A DNA stretch of 64,000 nt from Pseudomonas fluorescens (GCF_902498195.1 NZ_CABVIY010000002.1:682001-746000); one strand, 5' to 3'. Shown: positions 36,742-46,841, numbered from the stretch's first letter. Notes: a model not told the origin generated them from the letters alone. Program-made: numbers and translations.

Positions 36742-36852
36742 AGAGTCGACTTTGGTGAATTGACGCTGATTCCAGCGGATTAATACTGTCGCGGCGGCGC
36801 CAGCCTCAAGCTGGCCCCCGTTCGACCGTGTCATTTGCCTGGAATAACAATA

Positions 36853-38199
36853 ATGAATCAGCCTCAATCCGCTGTAGGAAACTGCCTCGATGTGCAGTCC
36901 TTCATCAATGCTCAACCGATTTCACGCTACCAGTGGCGCGTGGTGATCCTGTGTTTCCTGATTGTCTTCCTCGATGGCCTCGACACCGCGGCCATGGGGT
37001 TCATCGCCCCGGCCCTGTCGCAGGATTGGGGCATCGACCGCGCCAGCCTGGGCCCGGTCATGAGTGCGGCGCTGATCGGCATGGTCTTCGGCGCACTGGG
37101 TTCCGGCCCGTTGGCTGACCGCTTCGGGCGAAAAATCGTACTGGTCAGCGCCGTGTTTCTATTCGGCGCCTTCAGCCTGGCCTCGGCCTACAGCACCAAT
37201 GTCGACCAGCTGCTGGTCTTGCGTTTCCTCACGGGGCTGGGCTTGGGCGCCGGGATGCCGAACGCCACCACGCTGCTGTCGGAATACACCCCGGAGCGCA
37301 AGAAATCCTTGCTGGTGACCAGCATGTTCTGCGGTTTCAATCTCGGCATGGCCGGTGGCGGATTCATTTCCGCCAAACTGATCCCGGCCTTCGGTTGGCA
37401 CAGCCTGCTGCTGATCGGTGGGGTTTTGCCGCTGATCCTGGCCGTCGTTCTGCTGCTTTGGCTGCCGGAATCGGCGCGCTATCTGGTCGTGCGTAACCGC
37501 GGTACCGACAAAGTGCGCAAGACGCTGGCGCCCATTGACCCGACGGTGGTCGCCCAGGCCGCCAGCTTCAGTGTCCCGGAACAGAAAATCGTGAAGGCGC
37601 GCAACGTGTTCGCCGTCATCTTCTCCGGCACCTACAGCGTCGGGACGTTGTTGCTGTGGCTCACCTACTTCATGGGCCTGGTGATCGTTTACCTGCTGAC
37701 CAGTTGGCTGCCGACCCTGATGCGCGACAGTGGCGCGAGCATGGAGCAGGCCGCGTTTATCGGCGCGTTGTTCCAGTTCGGCGGGGTGCTGAGCGCGGTG
37801 GGCGTAGGCTGGGCGATGGACCGGTTCAATCCGCACAAGGTGATTGGCACGTTCTACCTGCTGGCCGGGGTGTTTGCCTACGCGGTGGGGCAGAGCCTGG
37901 GCAGTATCACGCTGCTGGCGACCCTGGTGCTGGTGGCCGGGATGTGTGTGAACGGCGCGCAATCGGCGATGCCATCGTTGGCCGCGCGTTTTTATCCGAC
38001 CCAGGGACGCGCCACCGGCGTGTCGTGGATGCTCGGTATCGGCCGTTTCGGCGCGATCCTCGGTGCGTGGATGGGCGCGACGCTGCTGGGCCTGGGCTGG
38101 AATTTCGAGCAGGTGCTGACGGCGCTGGTGATTCCGGCGGCGCTGGCGACGGCGGCGGTGGTGATCAAGGGCGTGGTCAGTCATGCGGATGCGACCTGA
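36853..38199 (+). CDS. pcaK: 4-hydroxybenzoate/protocatechuate transporter PcaK
   Basis: MFS aromatic acid:H+ symporter (AAHS) of 448 residues, 12 helices. Marker segments: FLDGLDTAAMGFIAPAL in TM1 (Asp residues needed for transport in PcaK), GALGSGPLADRFGRKIVLV motif A, and ESARYLVVRN. ATG 36853 is used; the PcaK family begins close to here. It also mediates chemotaxis to aromatic acids in P. putida. Confidence 0.93.
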   Translation: MNQPQSAVGNCLDVQSFINAQPISRYQWRVVILCFLIVFLDGLDTAAMGFIAPALSQDWGIDRASLGPVMSAALIGMVFGALGSGPLADRFGRKIVLVSAVFLFGAFSLASAYSTNVDQLLVLRFLTGLGLGAGMPNATTLLSEYTPERKKSLLVTSMFCGFNLGMAGGGFISAKLIPAFGWHSLLLIGGVLPLILAVVLLLWLPESARYLVVRNRGTDKVRKTLAPIDPTVVAQAASFSVPEQKIVKARNVFAVIFSGTYSVGTLLLWLTYFMGLVIVYLLTSWLPTLMRDSGASMEQAAFIGALFQFGGVLSAVGVGWAMDRFNPHKVIGTFYLLAGVFAYAVGQSLGSITLLATLVLVAGMCVNGAQSAMPSLAARFYPTQGRATGVSWMLGIGRFGAILGAWMGATLLGLGWNFEQVLTALVIPAALATAAVVIKGVVSHADAT

Positions 38200-38228
38200 T
38201 CCCTGGCTTGAAATAGAGATTTAGCCAC

Positions 38229-38303
38229 AAAGATCGCAGCCTTCGGCAGCTCCTACAGGGATTCGCGTACCTCTGTAGGAGCTGCCGAAGGCTGCGATCT
38301 TTT
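38229..38303. repeat. REP pair (GATCGCAGCC family)
   Basis: AAGATCGCAGCCTTCGGCAG...TCCTACAG and its inverted copy, between pcaK and pcaI. Confidence 0.9.
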
Positions 38304-38337
38304 GCGGCGACACAAACCGATAGCCGAACAACAATGT

Positions 38338-38352
38338 GTTCGATAATCGAAC
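38338..38352. promoter_or_regulatory. PcaR box at the pcaIJ promoter
   Basis: GTTCGATAATCGAAC is a perfect palindrome (6-3-6). A second inverted core CGATTATCGG lies at 38360-38369, about 21 bases on, giving a tandem arrangement as in PcaR-controlled pcaIJ of P. putida. Confidence 0.85.
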
Positions 38353-38470
38353 ATTCAGTCGATTATCGGATTGTTTGGCCTTCTTCACAGGCTTAATCTT
38401 CAGTCATTGCGGCGCTGCGCATCGGCGCCTTTTTCCACTGTCGGTTAATAACAAATGGGAGCCTGCCCCA

Positions 38471-39328
38471 ATGGCTGAAATTCTTTCGCTGCACGACGCG
38501 GTGAAGCAGTTCGTAAACGACGGCGATACCGTTGCACTCGAAGGCTTCACTCACCTGATCCCTACGGCGGCGGGTCACGAGATCATTCGCCAGGGCAAGA
38601 AAGACCTGACCCTGGTGCGGATGACCCCTGACCTGATCTACGACCAGTTGATCGGTGCCGGTTGTGCCCGCAAGCTGATTTTCTCCTGGGGCGGCAACCC
38701 GGGCGTCGGTTCGCTGCACCGTCTGCGCGATGCGGTCGAGAAGCAGTGGCCGCACCCGCTGGAAATTGAAGAGCACAGCCACGCCGACCTGGCCAATGCC
38801 TACGTCGCCGGCGCATCCGGCCTGCCGTTCGCGGTGCTGCGTGCCTACGCCGGCTCCGACCTGCCGAAGGTCAACCCGCTGATCAAATCCGTGACCTGCC
38901 CGTTCACCGGCGAAGTGCTCGCCGCCGTGCCTTCGGTGCGTCCGGACATCACCGTGATCCACGCGCAGAAAGCCGACCGCAAGGGCAACGTGCTGCTGTG
39001 GGGCATTCTCGGCGTGCAGAAAGAAGCCGCACTGGCGGCCAAGCGCTGCATCGTCACCGTGGAAGAAATCGTCGACGACCTCAATGCACCGATGAACTCC
39101 TGCGTCTTGCCGACCTGGGCCTTGAGCGCTGTCTGCCACGTTCCTGGCGGCGCGCATCCGTCCTACGCCCACGGTTACAACGAGCGTGACAACCGTTTCT
39201 ACCAGGCCTGGGACCCGATTGCCCGCGACCGTGAAACCTTCACCGCGTGGATCAACGAATACATCCACGGCAGCGCTGACTTCAGCGAGTTCCAGGCCAA
39301 ACTGGCCGCCGCTTCGGAGGCGAAGTAA
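38471..39328 (+). CDS. pcaI: 3-oxoadipate CoA-transferase subunit A
   Basis: Subunit A (285 residues) of the enzyme that moves CoA from succinyl-CoA to 3-oxoadipate. MAEILSLHDAVKQFVNDGDTVALEGF is the typical start, with CoA-transferase I segments (LIFSWGGNPGVGSLHRLRDA, AVLRAYAGSDLPKVNP). ATG 38471 is used over the long upstream frame. The pcaJ ATG overlaps its stop by 1 base. Confidence 0.95.
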   Translation: MAEILSLHDAVKQFVNDGDTVALEGFTHLIPTAAGHEIIRQGKKDLTLVRMTPDLIYDQLIGAGCARKLIFSWGGNPGVGSLHRLRDAVEKQWPHPLEIEEHSHADLANAYVAGASGLPFAVLRAYAGSDLPKVNPLIKSVTCPFTGEVLAAVPSVRPDITVIHAQKADRKGNVLLWGILGVQKEAALAAKRCIVTVEEIVDDLNAPMNSCVLPTWALSAVCHVPGGAHPSYAHGYNERDNRFYQAWDPIARDRETFTAWINEYIHGSADFSEFQAKLAAASEAK

Positions 39329-40107
39329 TGACTTACACCACCAATGAAATGATGACCGTTGCCGCTGCCCGTCGCCTGAAAAACGGTTCGGTGTGCTTCG
39401 TGGGCATCGGCCTGCCATCGAAAGCGGCCAACCTGGCACGCCTGACGTCCTCGCCAGACGTAGTGCTGATCTACGAATCGGGCCCGATCGGCGCCAAGCC
39501 GAGCGTACTGCCCCTGTCGATCGGTGACGGTGAACTGGCGGAAACCGCTGACACCGTGGTGCCGACCGGCGAGATTTTCCGCTACTGGCTGCAAGGCGGG
39601 CGCATTGACGTCGGTTTCCTCGGCGCGGCCCAGGTTGACCGTTTCGGTAACATCAACACCACCGTGGTCGGTGATTACCACGCACCGAAGGTCCGTCTGC
39701 CGGGCGCCGGCGGCGCGCCGGAGATCGCTGGTTCCGCCAAGAGCGTGCTGATCATCCTCAAGCAGTCGGCCCGTTCGTTCGTCGACAAGCTCGACTTCAT
39801 TACCTCGGTTGGCCACGGTGAAGGCGGCGACTCGCGCAAGCGTCTCGGTCTGCCGGGTGCCGGCCCTGTCGGCATCATCACCGACCTGTGCACCATGGAG
39901 CCGGAAGCCGGCACCAATGAGTTCGTGGTCACTTCGTTGCATCCGGGCGTGACTCGCGAGCAAGTGGTCGCCGCCACCGGCTGGCCGATCCGTTTTGCCG
40001 ACAGCGTCGATGTCAACGCCGAGCCGACTGAAGTCGAGCTGACTGCGCTGCGCGATCTGGAAGCCCGCACCGCCGCGGCCCACGGCCAAGCACCCGGAGA
40101 AGCGTGA
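39328..40107 (+). CDS. pcaJ: 3-oxoadipate CoA-transferase subunit B
   Basis: Subunit B, 259 residues. The catalytic Glu lies in LIYESGPIGAKP; other landmarks are FVGIGLPSKAANLAR and GAAQVDRFGNINTTVVGD. TAATG overlap with pcaI and TGATG overlap with pcaF show a translationally coupled trio. Confidence 0.95.
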   Translation: MTYTTNEMMTVAAARRLKNGSVCFVGIGLPSKAANLARLTSSPDVVLIYESGPIGAKPSVLPLSIGDGELAETADTVVPTGEIFRYWLQGGRIDVGFLGAAQVDRFGNINTTVVGDYHAPKVRLPGAGGAPEIAGSAKSVLIILKQSARSFVDKLDFITSVGHGEGGDSRKRLGLPGAGPVGIITDLCTMEPEAGTNEFVVTSLHPGVTREQVVAATGWPIRFADSVDVNAEPTEVELTALRDLEARTAAAHGQAPGEA

Positions 40108-41309
40108 TGCGTGACGTTTATATCTGCGACGCCATCCGTACCCCCATCGGCCGCTTCGGCGGTGGTCTGTCGGCGGTTCGCGCCGATGACCTGGCCGCCG
40201 TGCCGATCAAGGCGCTGATGGAGCGCAACCCGTCGGTGGACTGGACGGCGGTGGACGAGGTGTTCCTCGGTTGCGCCAACCAGGCCGGCGAAGACAACCG
40301 CAACGTGGCGCGCATGGCGCTGCTGCTGGCCGGGCTGCCGGACAGCATTCCCGGCGTCACGCTCAACCGCCTCTGCGCATCGGGCATGGACGCCATCGGC
40401 ACCGCGTTCCGCGCCATCGCCAGTGGCGAAATGGAGCTGGCGATTGCCGGCGGTGTCGAGTCGATGTCCCGCGCACCGTTCGTGATGGGCAAGGCTGACG
40501 CAGCGTTCTCGCGCAACATGAAACTCGAAGACACCACCATCGGCTGGCGTTTCATCAACCCGTTGATGAAAGCCCAGTACGGCGTGGATGCGATGCCGCA
40601 GACCGCCGACAACGTCGCCGACGACTATAAGGTCTCCCGTGCCGACCAGGACGCCTTTGCCCTGCGCAGCCAGCAACGCACCGCCGTGGCCCAGGCCGCT
40701 GGCTTCTTTGCCGAAGAAATCGTCGAAGTGCGCATTGCCCACAAAAAGGGTGAAACCGTGGTCAGCCAGGATGAGCATCCTCGCGCCGACACCACCCTGG
40801 AAGCCCTGACCAAGCTGAAGCCGGTCAACGGCCCTGACAAAACCGTCACCGCGGGCAACGCCTCAGGCGTGAACGATGGTGCGGCGGCGTTGATCCTGGC
40901 CTCGGCCGAAGCGGTGAAAAAACACGGCCTGACCGCGCGCGCCAAGGTGCTGGGCATGGCCAGCGCCGGTGTAGCGCCACGGGTGATGGGCATTGGCCCG
41001 GTCCCGGCGGTACGCAAACTGATCGAGCGCCTGGGGGTGGCGGTCAGCGATTTCGACGTGATCGAACTCAACGAAGCCTTCGCCAGCCAGGGCCTGGCGG
41101 TACTGCGTGAGCTGGGGATCGCCGACGATGCACCTCAGGTCAACCCGAACGGTGGCGCGATTGCCCTGGGCCATCCATTGGGCATGAGCGGCGCGCGGCT
41201 GGTACTGACGGCGCTGCATCAACTGGAAAAAACCGGTGGCAGGAAAGGTCTGGCGACCATGTGCGTCGGCGTTGGCCAGGGCCTGGCACTGGCGATCGAA
41301 CGCGTCTGA
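40107..41309 (+). CDS. pcaF: 3-oxoadipyl-CoA thiolase
   Basis: Thiolase of 400 residues that cleaves 3-oxoadipyl-CoA to succinyl-CoA and acetyl-CoA, the last step of the pathway. The nucleophile Cys is in LNRLCASGMDAIG, with GGVESMSRAPFVM, the GHPLGMSGARLV His motif and the second Cys in MCVGVGQGLAL. ATG 40107 is preferred over GTG 40104. Confidence 0.96.
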   Translation: MRDVYICDAIRTPIGRFGGGLSAVRADDLAAVPIKALMERNPSVDWTAVDEVFLGCANQAGEDNRNVARMALLLAGLPDSIPGVTLNRLCASGMDAIGTAFRAIASGEMELAIAGGVESMSRAPFVMGKADAAFSRNMKLEDTTIGWRFINPLMKAQYGVDAMPQTADNVADDYKVSRADQDAFALRSQQRTAVAQAAGFFAEEIVEVRIAHKKGETVVSQDEHPRADTTLEALTKLKPVNGPDKTVTAGNASGVNDGAAALILASAEAVKKHGLTARAKVLGMASAGVAPRVMGIGPVPAVRKLIERLGVAVSDFDVIELNEAFASQGLAVLRELGIADDAPQVNPNGGAIALGHPLGMSGARLVLTALHQLEKTGGRKGLATMCVGVGQGLALAIERV

Positions 41310-41330
41310 TGGATAGCAATACCTAACCCC

Positions 41331-41421
41331 CTGTGGGAGCGGGCTTGCTCGCGAAGGCGGTGTGTCAGGCAACATGTTTATCGACTGACACACCGTTTTC
41401 GCGAGCAAGCCCGCTCCCACA
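41331..41421. repeat. REP pair (GTGGGAGC family)
   Basis: Long inverted repeat between pcaF and pcaT; inner blocks GGCGGTGTGTCAG/CTGACACACCG also pair. Confidence 0.9.
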
Positions 41422-41509
41422 AGGGGAGAGGTGTTGCTGATGTATCTGTGGAACGGGACTGTTGCAAAGTGTGTCTAGACTGTCACTGTCCCCATTGAGT
41501 GAAATAACA

Positions 41510-42814
41510 ATGACAACCCCCACCGCTTCACCCGCCCTCTACACCGGCGAAGAGCGCAAAAAACGCATCTTCGCCATTGTCGGCGCCTCGTCCGGCAACC
41601 TGGTCGAATGGTTCGACTTCTACGTCTACGCCTTTTGTGCGATCTATTTCGCCCCGGCGTTTTTCCCGTCCGACAACCCCACGGTACAGCTGGTCAATAC
41701 CGCCGGCGTGTTTGCCGCCGGTTTCCTGATGCGACCGATTGGCGGCTGGATCTTCGGCCGGGTCGCGGACAAGCACGGTCGCAAGAACTCGATGTTGATC
41801 TCGATTCTGATGATGTGCTTCGGTTCGTTGCTCATCGCCTGTCTGCCGACCTACAAGGACATCGGTGTCTGGGCGCCGATCCTGCTGCTGTTCGCCCGTT
41901 TGCTCCAGGGCTTGTCCGTGGGCGGCGAATACGGCACCACCGCCACCTACATGAGCGAAGTCGCCCTCAAGGGCCAGCGTGGGTTCTTTGCCTCGTTCCA
42001 GTACGTGACGCTGATCGGCGGGCAATTGCTGGCCGTGTCGCTGGTGGTGATCCTGCAACAGTTCCTCACCGAGGATGACCTGCGTGCCTACGGCTGGCGG
42101 ATTCCGTTCGTGGTCGGCGCCATGGCGGCACTGGTGTCGCTGTACCTGCGCCGTTCGCTGAAAGAAACCACCAGCAAGGAAATGCGCGAAAACAAAGACG
42201 CCGGCAGTATCCGTGCGTTATTCCGCGACCATAAAGCCGCGTTCATCACCGTGCTCGGTTACACCGCCGGCGGTTCGCTGATTTTCTACACCTTCACCAC
42301 TTACATGCAGAAGTACCTGGTGAACACCGCCGGCATGCACGCCAAGACCGCCAGCTACATCATGACCGGCGCGCTCTTTCTCTATATGTGCATGCAGCCG
42401 TTCTTCGGCATGCTCGCGGACAAGATTGGCCGGCGTAATTCGATGCTGTGGTTCGGTGCGCTCGGCACGCTGTGCACCGTGCCGATCCTGTTGAGCCTGA
42501 AAAGTGTCAGCAGTCCGTTCCTGGCCTTCGTGCTGATCACCGTGGCGCTGGCGATCGTCAGTTTCTACACCTCGATCAGCGGCCTGGTAAAAGCCGAAAT
42601 GTTCCCGCCCGAAGTGCGCGCACTGGGCGTTGGCCTGGCGTATGCGGTGGCGAATGCAATCTTCGGCGGTTCGGCGGAGTATGTTGCCCTGAGCCTCAAG
42701 GCCGTCGGCATGGAGAACTCCTTCTACTGGTACGTGACGGTGATGATGGCGATCGCGTTCCTGTTCAGCCTGCGCCTGCCCAAGCAAGCGAAGTATTTGC
42801 ATCACGACCTTTGA
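41510..42814 (+). CDS. pcaT: Dicarboxylate/beta-ketoadipate transporter PcaT
   Basis: MHS-family MFS symporter of 434 residues. [17 protein letters not shown] in TM1, [21 protein letters not shown] motif A and [20 protein letters not shown] are hallmarks of the alpha-ketoglutarate/beta-ketoadipate permease group. Its place between pcaF and pcaB fits PcaT of P. putida. No PcaR box is seen directly upstream, only a REP pair. Confidence 0.9.
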   Translation: MTTPTASPALYTGEERKKRIFAIVGASSGNLVEWFDFYVYAFCAIYFAPAFFPSDNPTVQLVNTAGVFAAGFLMRPIGGWIFGRVADKHGRKNSMLISILMMCFGSLLIACLPTYKDIGVWAPILLLFARLLQGLSVGGEYGTTATYMSEVALKGQRGFFASFQYVTLIGGQLLAVSLVVILQQFLTEDDLRAYGWRIPFVVGAMAALVSLYLRRSLKETTSKEMRENKDAGSIRALFRDHKAAFITVLGYTAGGSLIFYTFTTYMQKYLVNTAGMHAKTASYIMTGALFLYMCMQPFFGMLADKIGRRNSMLWFGALGTLCTVPILLSLKSVSSPFLAFVLITVALAIVSFYTSISGLVKAEMFPPEVRALGVGLAYAVANAIFGGSAEYVALSLKAVGMENSFYWYVTVMMAIAFLFSLRLPKQAKYLHHDL

Positions 42815-42859
42815 TCCATACCCGCGGGCCCGCGTGGCCCGCGTCTGCAGGGATTGTTT

Positions 42860-44224
42860 ATGAACCAGCGACCGGGCAATCAATTGTTCGATGCCTATTT
42901 CACTGCCCGCGATATGCGCGAGGTGTTTTGCGATCAGGGCCGGGTCCAGGCCATGCTCGATTTCGAAGCTGCGCTGGCCCGGGCCGAAGCGCGGGTCGGG
43001 CTGATTCCGCAGAGCGCCGTGGCGCCCATTGAAGCGGCCTGCCAGGCCGGGCATTTCGATTTTGCCGCCCTCGGTGATGCCATTGCCACTGCCGGCAATT
43101 CGGCGATTCCGCTGGTCAAGGCGTTGGGCAAGCAGATCGCGGCGAAGGATGCTGACGCCGAACGTTACGTGCACTTGGGCGCGACCAGTCAGGACGTGAT
43201 GGACAGCGGCCTGGTGCTGCAACTGCGGCGGGCGCTGGCGCTGATCGACAGCGACCTTGAGCAACTGGGGCAAGTCCTCGCCACCCAGGCCCAGCGTTAC
43301 GTGGCCACGCCGCTGGCCGGGCGCACCTGGCTGCAACACGCGACCCCGGTGACCCTCGGCATGAAGATCGCCGGGTGGCTGGGGGCGGTGACCCGCAGCC
43401 GCCAGCGTCTGCTTGAACTCAAGCCGCGCCTGCTGGTGCTGCAATTCGGCGGCGCCTCCGGCACCCTCGCGGCCTTGGGTGACAAGGCAATGCCGATTGC
43501 CCGGGCGCTGGCCGACGAGCTGCAACTGAGCTTGCCCGATCAGCCCTGGCACACCCAGCGTGATCGGCTGGTGGAGTTCGGCTCGGTCCTCGGATTGATC
43601 GCCGGCAGCCTCGGCAAACTCGGACGCGACATCAGCCTGTTGATGCAAACGGAAGCCGGCGAAGTGTTCGAACCCTCGGCGCCAGGCAAGGGCGGTTCCT
43701 CGACCATGCCGCACAAACGCAACCCGGTGGGCGCGGCGGTGCTGATCGGCGCGGCGACCCGGGTGCCCGGCCTGCTCTCGACCCTGTTCAGTGCCATGCC
43801 CCAGGAGCACGAGCGCAGCCTGGGCTTGTGGCATGCCGAGTGGGAAACCCTGCCGGAGATTTGCTGCCTGGTGTCCGGCAGCCTGAAACAGGCACTGCTG
43901 GTCACTCAGGGCCTGGAAGTGGACGCCGAACGCATGGCCCGCAACCTTGATCTGACCCAGGGCCTGGTGCTCGCCGAGGCGGTGAGTATCGTCCTGGCGC
44001 AACGGGTCGGGCGCGATACTGCTCATCACCTGTTGGAGCAATGCTGCAAACGCGCCGTGGCCGAACAGCGTCATCTGCGCGCGGTACTCGGCGACGAACC
44101 GCAAGTGACGGCCGAGTTGTCGGCTGAAGAACTCGATCATCTGCTGGACCCCGCCCATTACCTCGGTCAGGCCCGTACCTGGGTCGAGCGAGCGGTGGCT
44201 GAACATTTTGCGTTGACTGCCTGA
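42860..44224 (+). CDS. pcaB: 3-carboxy-cis,cis-muconate cycloisomerase
   Basis: Fumarase/aspartase-superfamily enzyme of 454 residues that lactonises 3-carboxymuconate to 4-carboxymuconolactone. ATG 42860 follows CAGGGA. The superfamily signature GKGGSSTMPHKRNPVGA is present, with HLGATSQDVMDSGLVL and GRTWLQHATPVTLG. Length agrees with PcaB (about 450). Confidence 0.95.
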   Translation: MNQRPGNQLFDAYFTARDMREVFCDQGRVQAMLDFEAALARAEARVGLIPQSAVAPIEAACQAGHFDFAALGDAIATAGNSAIPLVKALGKQIAAKDADAERYVHLGATSQDVMDSGLVLQLRRALALIDSDLEQLGQVLATQAQRYVATPLAGRTWLQHATPVTLGMKIAGWLGAVTRSRQRLLELKPRLLVLQFGGASGTLAALGDKAMPIARALADELQLSLPDQPWHTQRDRLVEFGSVLGLIAGSLGKLGRDISLLMQTEAGEVFEPSAPGKGGSSTMPHKRNPVGAAVLIGAATRVPGLLSTLFSAMPQEHERSLGLWHAEWETLPEICCLVSGSLKQALLVTQGLEVDAERMARNLDLTQGLVLAEAVSIVLAQRVGRDTAHHLLEQCCKRAVAEQRHLRAVLGDEPQVTAELSAEELDHLLDPAHYLGQARTWVERAVAEHFALTA

Positions 44225-44235
44225 AGGAGATTGCT

Positions 44236-45027
44236 GTGGCTTTCGTTCAACTCGCCGATGGCGAACTGCATTACCAACTCGACGGACCGGTGGATGCACC
44301 GGTCCTGGTGTTGTCCAACTCCCTGGGCACCGACCTGCACATGTGGGACGCACAGATCCCGGCGTTCACCGAGCATTTCCGCGTGCTGCGTTTCGACACC
44401 CGCGGTCACGGCCAATCGCTGGTGACACCGGGGCCCTACAGCATCGAACAGCTGGGCCGTGACGTATTGGCGCTGCTGGATGCCTTGCACATCGAGCGGG
44501 CGCATTTCTGCGGCCTGTCCATGGGCGGGCTGATCGGGCAATGGCTGGGGATCAACGCTGGCGAACGGCTGAATAAGCTGATCGTGTGCAACACCGCGGC
44601 GAAAATCGGCGACCCGTCGATCTGGAACCCGCGTATTGAAACCGTGCTGCGCGACGGCAAGGCGGCCATGGTCGCCTTGCGCGATGCGTCGATTGCACGC
44701 TGGTTCACCCCGGACTTCTCCGAAGCCAACCCGGCGGCGGCCAAGCAGATCACCGACATGCTGGCGGCCACGTCGCCTGAAGGTTACGCGGCCAATTGCG
44801 CGGCCGTGCGCGATGCCGATTTCCGCGATCAGTTGTCCGCGATCAAGGTCCCGCTGCTGGTGATTGCCGGCACCCAGGACGCGGTCACGCCGCCGTCCGG
44901 CGGGCATTTCATTCAGGAGCACGTGCCAGGCGCCGAGTACGCCGAGTTCTATGCCGCGCACTTGTCCAACGTCCAGGCCGGCGCTGATTTCAGCGAGCGC
45001 GTCCTGGCTTTTTTGCAGGCTCGTTGA
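44236..45027 (+). CDS. pcaD: 3-oxoadipate enol-lactonase
   Basis: Alpha/beta hydrolase of 263 residues hydrolysing 3-oxoadipate enol-lactone to 3-oxoadipate. GTG 44236 follows AAGGAGA. Nucleophile elbow CGLSMGGLIG, oxyanion region VLSNSLGTDLHMWD, and the catalytic Asp/His in the C-terminal GTQDAVTPP and AAHLSNVQ segments. Eleven bases after pcaB. Confidence 0.95.
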   Translation: MAFVQLADGELHYQLDGPVDAPVLVLSNSLGTDLHMWDAQIPAFTEHFRVLRFDTRGHGQSLVTPGPYSIEQLGRDVLALLDALHIERAHFCGLSMGGLIGQWLGINAGERLNKLIVCNTAAKIGDPSIWNPRIETVLRDGKAAMVALRDASIARWFTPDFSEANPAAAKQITDMLAATSPEGYAANCAAVRDADFRDQLSAIKVPLLVIAGTQDAVTPPSGGHFIQEHVPGAEYAEFYAAHLSNVQAGADFSERVLAFLQAR

Positions 45028-45038
45028 GGGAGAGTGTC

Positions 45039-45431
45039 GTGGACGAGAAACAACGTTACGACGAAGGCATGCAGGTGCGTCGCGCCGTACTGGGCGATGC
45101 CCACGTCGACCGCAGCCTGACGACCCTGACCGAGTTCAACTCGGAGTTCCAGGAGATGATCACCCGCCACGCCTGGGGCGATATCTGGACCCGTCCTGGC
45201 CTGCCGCGCCACACCCGCAGCCTGATCACCATCGCCATGCTGATCGGCATGAACCGCGAAGGTGAACTCAAACTGCACCTGCGCGCCGCCGCCAACAATG
45301 GCGTCAGCCGTGGCGAGATCAAGGAAGTGATCATGCAGAGCGCGATTTACTGCGGCATCCCGGCGGCCAACGCCACATTCCACCTGGCGGAGTCGGTGTG
45401 GGATGAGTTGGGGGTTGAGTCGCGGGAATAA
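45039..45431 (+). CDS. pcaC: 4-carboxymuconolactone decarboxylase
   Basis: Decarboxylase of 130 residues converting 4-carboxymuconolactone to 3-oxoadipate enol-lactone. GTG 45039 (DEKQRYDEGMQVRRAVLG) follows GAGGGAGA. CMD-family motifs: HAWGDIWTRPGL, TRSLITIAMLIGMNR, ELKLHLRAAANNGVS and IKEVIMQSAIYCGIPAAN. Twelve bases after pcaD. Confidence 0.95.
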   Translation: MDEKQRYDEGMQVRRAVLGDAHVDRSLTTLTEFNSEFQEMITRHAWGDIWTRPGLPRHTRSLITIAMLIGMNREGELKLHLRAAANNGVSRGEIKEVIMQSAIYCGIPAANATFHLAESVWDELGVESRE

Positions 45432-45456
45432 GCTTCAACGTCCGGCGAAGATCCAG

Positions 45457-45546
45457 TGTGGGAGCGGGCTTGCTCGCGAAGAGGGTGTGTCAGTCACCTA
45501 TGATGTCGACTGATAGACCGTATTCGCGAGCAAGCCCGCTCCCACA
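45457..45546. repeat. REP pair (GTGGGAGC family)
   Basis: Inverted copies between convergent pcaC and the porin gene. Confidence 0.9.
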
Positions 45547-45581
45547 TTTGTTTTGTGGTGATGTACGGAGGGGGGCGGTGT

Positions 45582-46841
45582 TTACAACAGGCTGATCGGG
45601 TAGCTGATGATCAGCCGGTTCTCGTCGAACTCGTTGTTGCTGTAGTCGCGGCGCATGGTCGAGTTACGCCATTTGACGTTCAGGTCTTTCAACGCACCGC
45701 TCTGCACGGTGTAGCCCAGTTCGCTCTCGCGTCCCCATTCCTTGCCGTCGGTGATGCTGCCGGTGTGCACGTTGTCGCCGCTGATGTAGCGGTTCATCAG
45801 GGTCAGCCCCGGCACGCCGAGGGCGACGAAGTTGTAGTCGTGACGCACCTGCCAGGATTTTTCCCGGGCGTTGTCGTAGCTGGAGTTGTAGCTGTCGTTG
45901 GCCAGGGTGCCGCCGCTGGTGCCGTTGACCCGCATCCACGGGCTGTCGCCGGTGAGTTTCTGCAGGCCGACGTAGAAGGTGTTGCCACCGTATTTGGCCG
46001 AGAACAGGCCGTACATCGTCTTGTTGTCGAGGTCGCCGGCGCGGGCGCTGCCGTCATCCTTGCCGTAGAAGAAGCCGAGGTTGGCGCCCAGGGTCCAGTC
46101 GCCGAGGGGCTGGCTGTGGGTCAGGTTGATGAACTGCTGGCTGTAGATGTCCTTGAGTTCAGCATTCCACACCGCGATCTGGGTGCGTTTTTCGTTGAAC
46201 AGGTATTCGCCGCCCTGGAAGTTGAAACGGTCCGAGGTGAACGCCGCTTTGCCGGTCATCGACAGGTCGTCCATGCTGCTGTCGTCCCGCGGGCTGTTCT
46301 GGCGGAATTGGCCGCCATAGAGCGTCAGGCCGTTGATTTCCCTGGAGGTGATCTGGCCGCCACGGAAGGTTTGCGGCAGCGAGCGGCCATCGTCGGAACG
46401 CAGGATCGGCAACACCGGCATCCATTCGCCCACCTTCACTTCGGTCTGCGACAACTTGGCCTTGAACGCCACGTTGGTGCGACCGTAGTTGTCAGCCGGG
46501 CGACCGTCGCTGTCCAGCGGCAGCAATTGCGTGCCGCCCGTGCCTTTGCCGCCATCGAGTTTCACCGAGTACAACCCCAGCACGTCCATGCCGAACCCGA
46601 CGGTGCCCTGGGTGAACCCGGACTTGGCGTCGAGAATGAAGCTCTGTGTCCATTCCTCGGCCTTGCCCTGGGCCTTGGTCGGGTTGGTGAAGTTGCGGTT
46701 GATGTAGAAGTTGCGCAGGTTCAGGTTGACCTTGGCGCCTTCGACAAAGCCGGACTCTTCGGCCTGGGCGGACAGGGCCGCGCTGGCCAGTGCCAGGGCA
46801 ATCAGGCTGGGAACAAAATACTGCGCGGTAGAAGGCGTCAT
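45582..46841 (-). CDS. OprD-family outer-membrane porin of the pca regulon
   Basis: Substrate-specific 18-strand porin of 419 residues. Signal peptide ends ALSAQA, then EESGFVEGAKVNLNLRNFYINRNF, the common OprD opening. EWTQSFILDAKSGFTQGTVGFGMDVLG and the final RLIISYPISLL with terminal aromatic/hydrophobic residue are typical. Next to pcaC and carrying a PcaR-box-like site upstream, it probably admits aromatic or dicarboxylic acids (BenF/OpdK-like, called pcaP in some strains). Confidence 0.9.
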   Translation of the reverse strand: MTPSTAQYFVPSLIALALASAALSAQAEESGFVEGAKVNLNLRNFYINRNFTNPTKAQGKAEEWTQSFILDAKSGFTQGTVGFGMDVLGLYSVKLDGGKGTGGTQLLPLDSDGRPADNYGRTNVAFKAKLSQTEVKVGEWMPVLPILRSDDGRSLPQTFRGGQITSREINGLTLYGGQFRQNSPRDDSSMDDLSMTGKAAFTSDRFNFQGGEYLFNEKRTQIAVWNAELKDIYSQQFINLTHSQPLGDWTLGANLGFFYGKDDGSARAGDLDNKTMYGLFSAKYGGNTFYVGLQKLTGDSPWMRVNGTSGGTLANDSYNSSYDNAREKSWQVRHDYNFVALGVPGLTLMNRYISGDNVHTGSITDGKEWGRESELGYTVQSGALKDLNVKWRNSTMRRDYSNNEFDENRLIISYPISLL

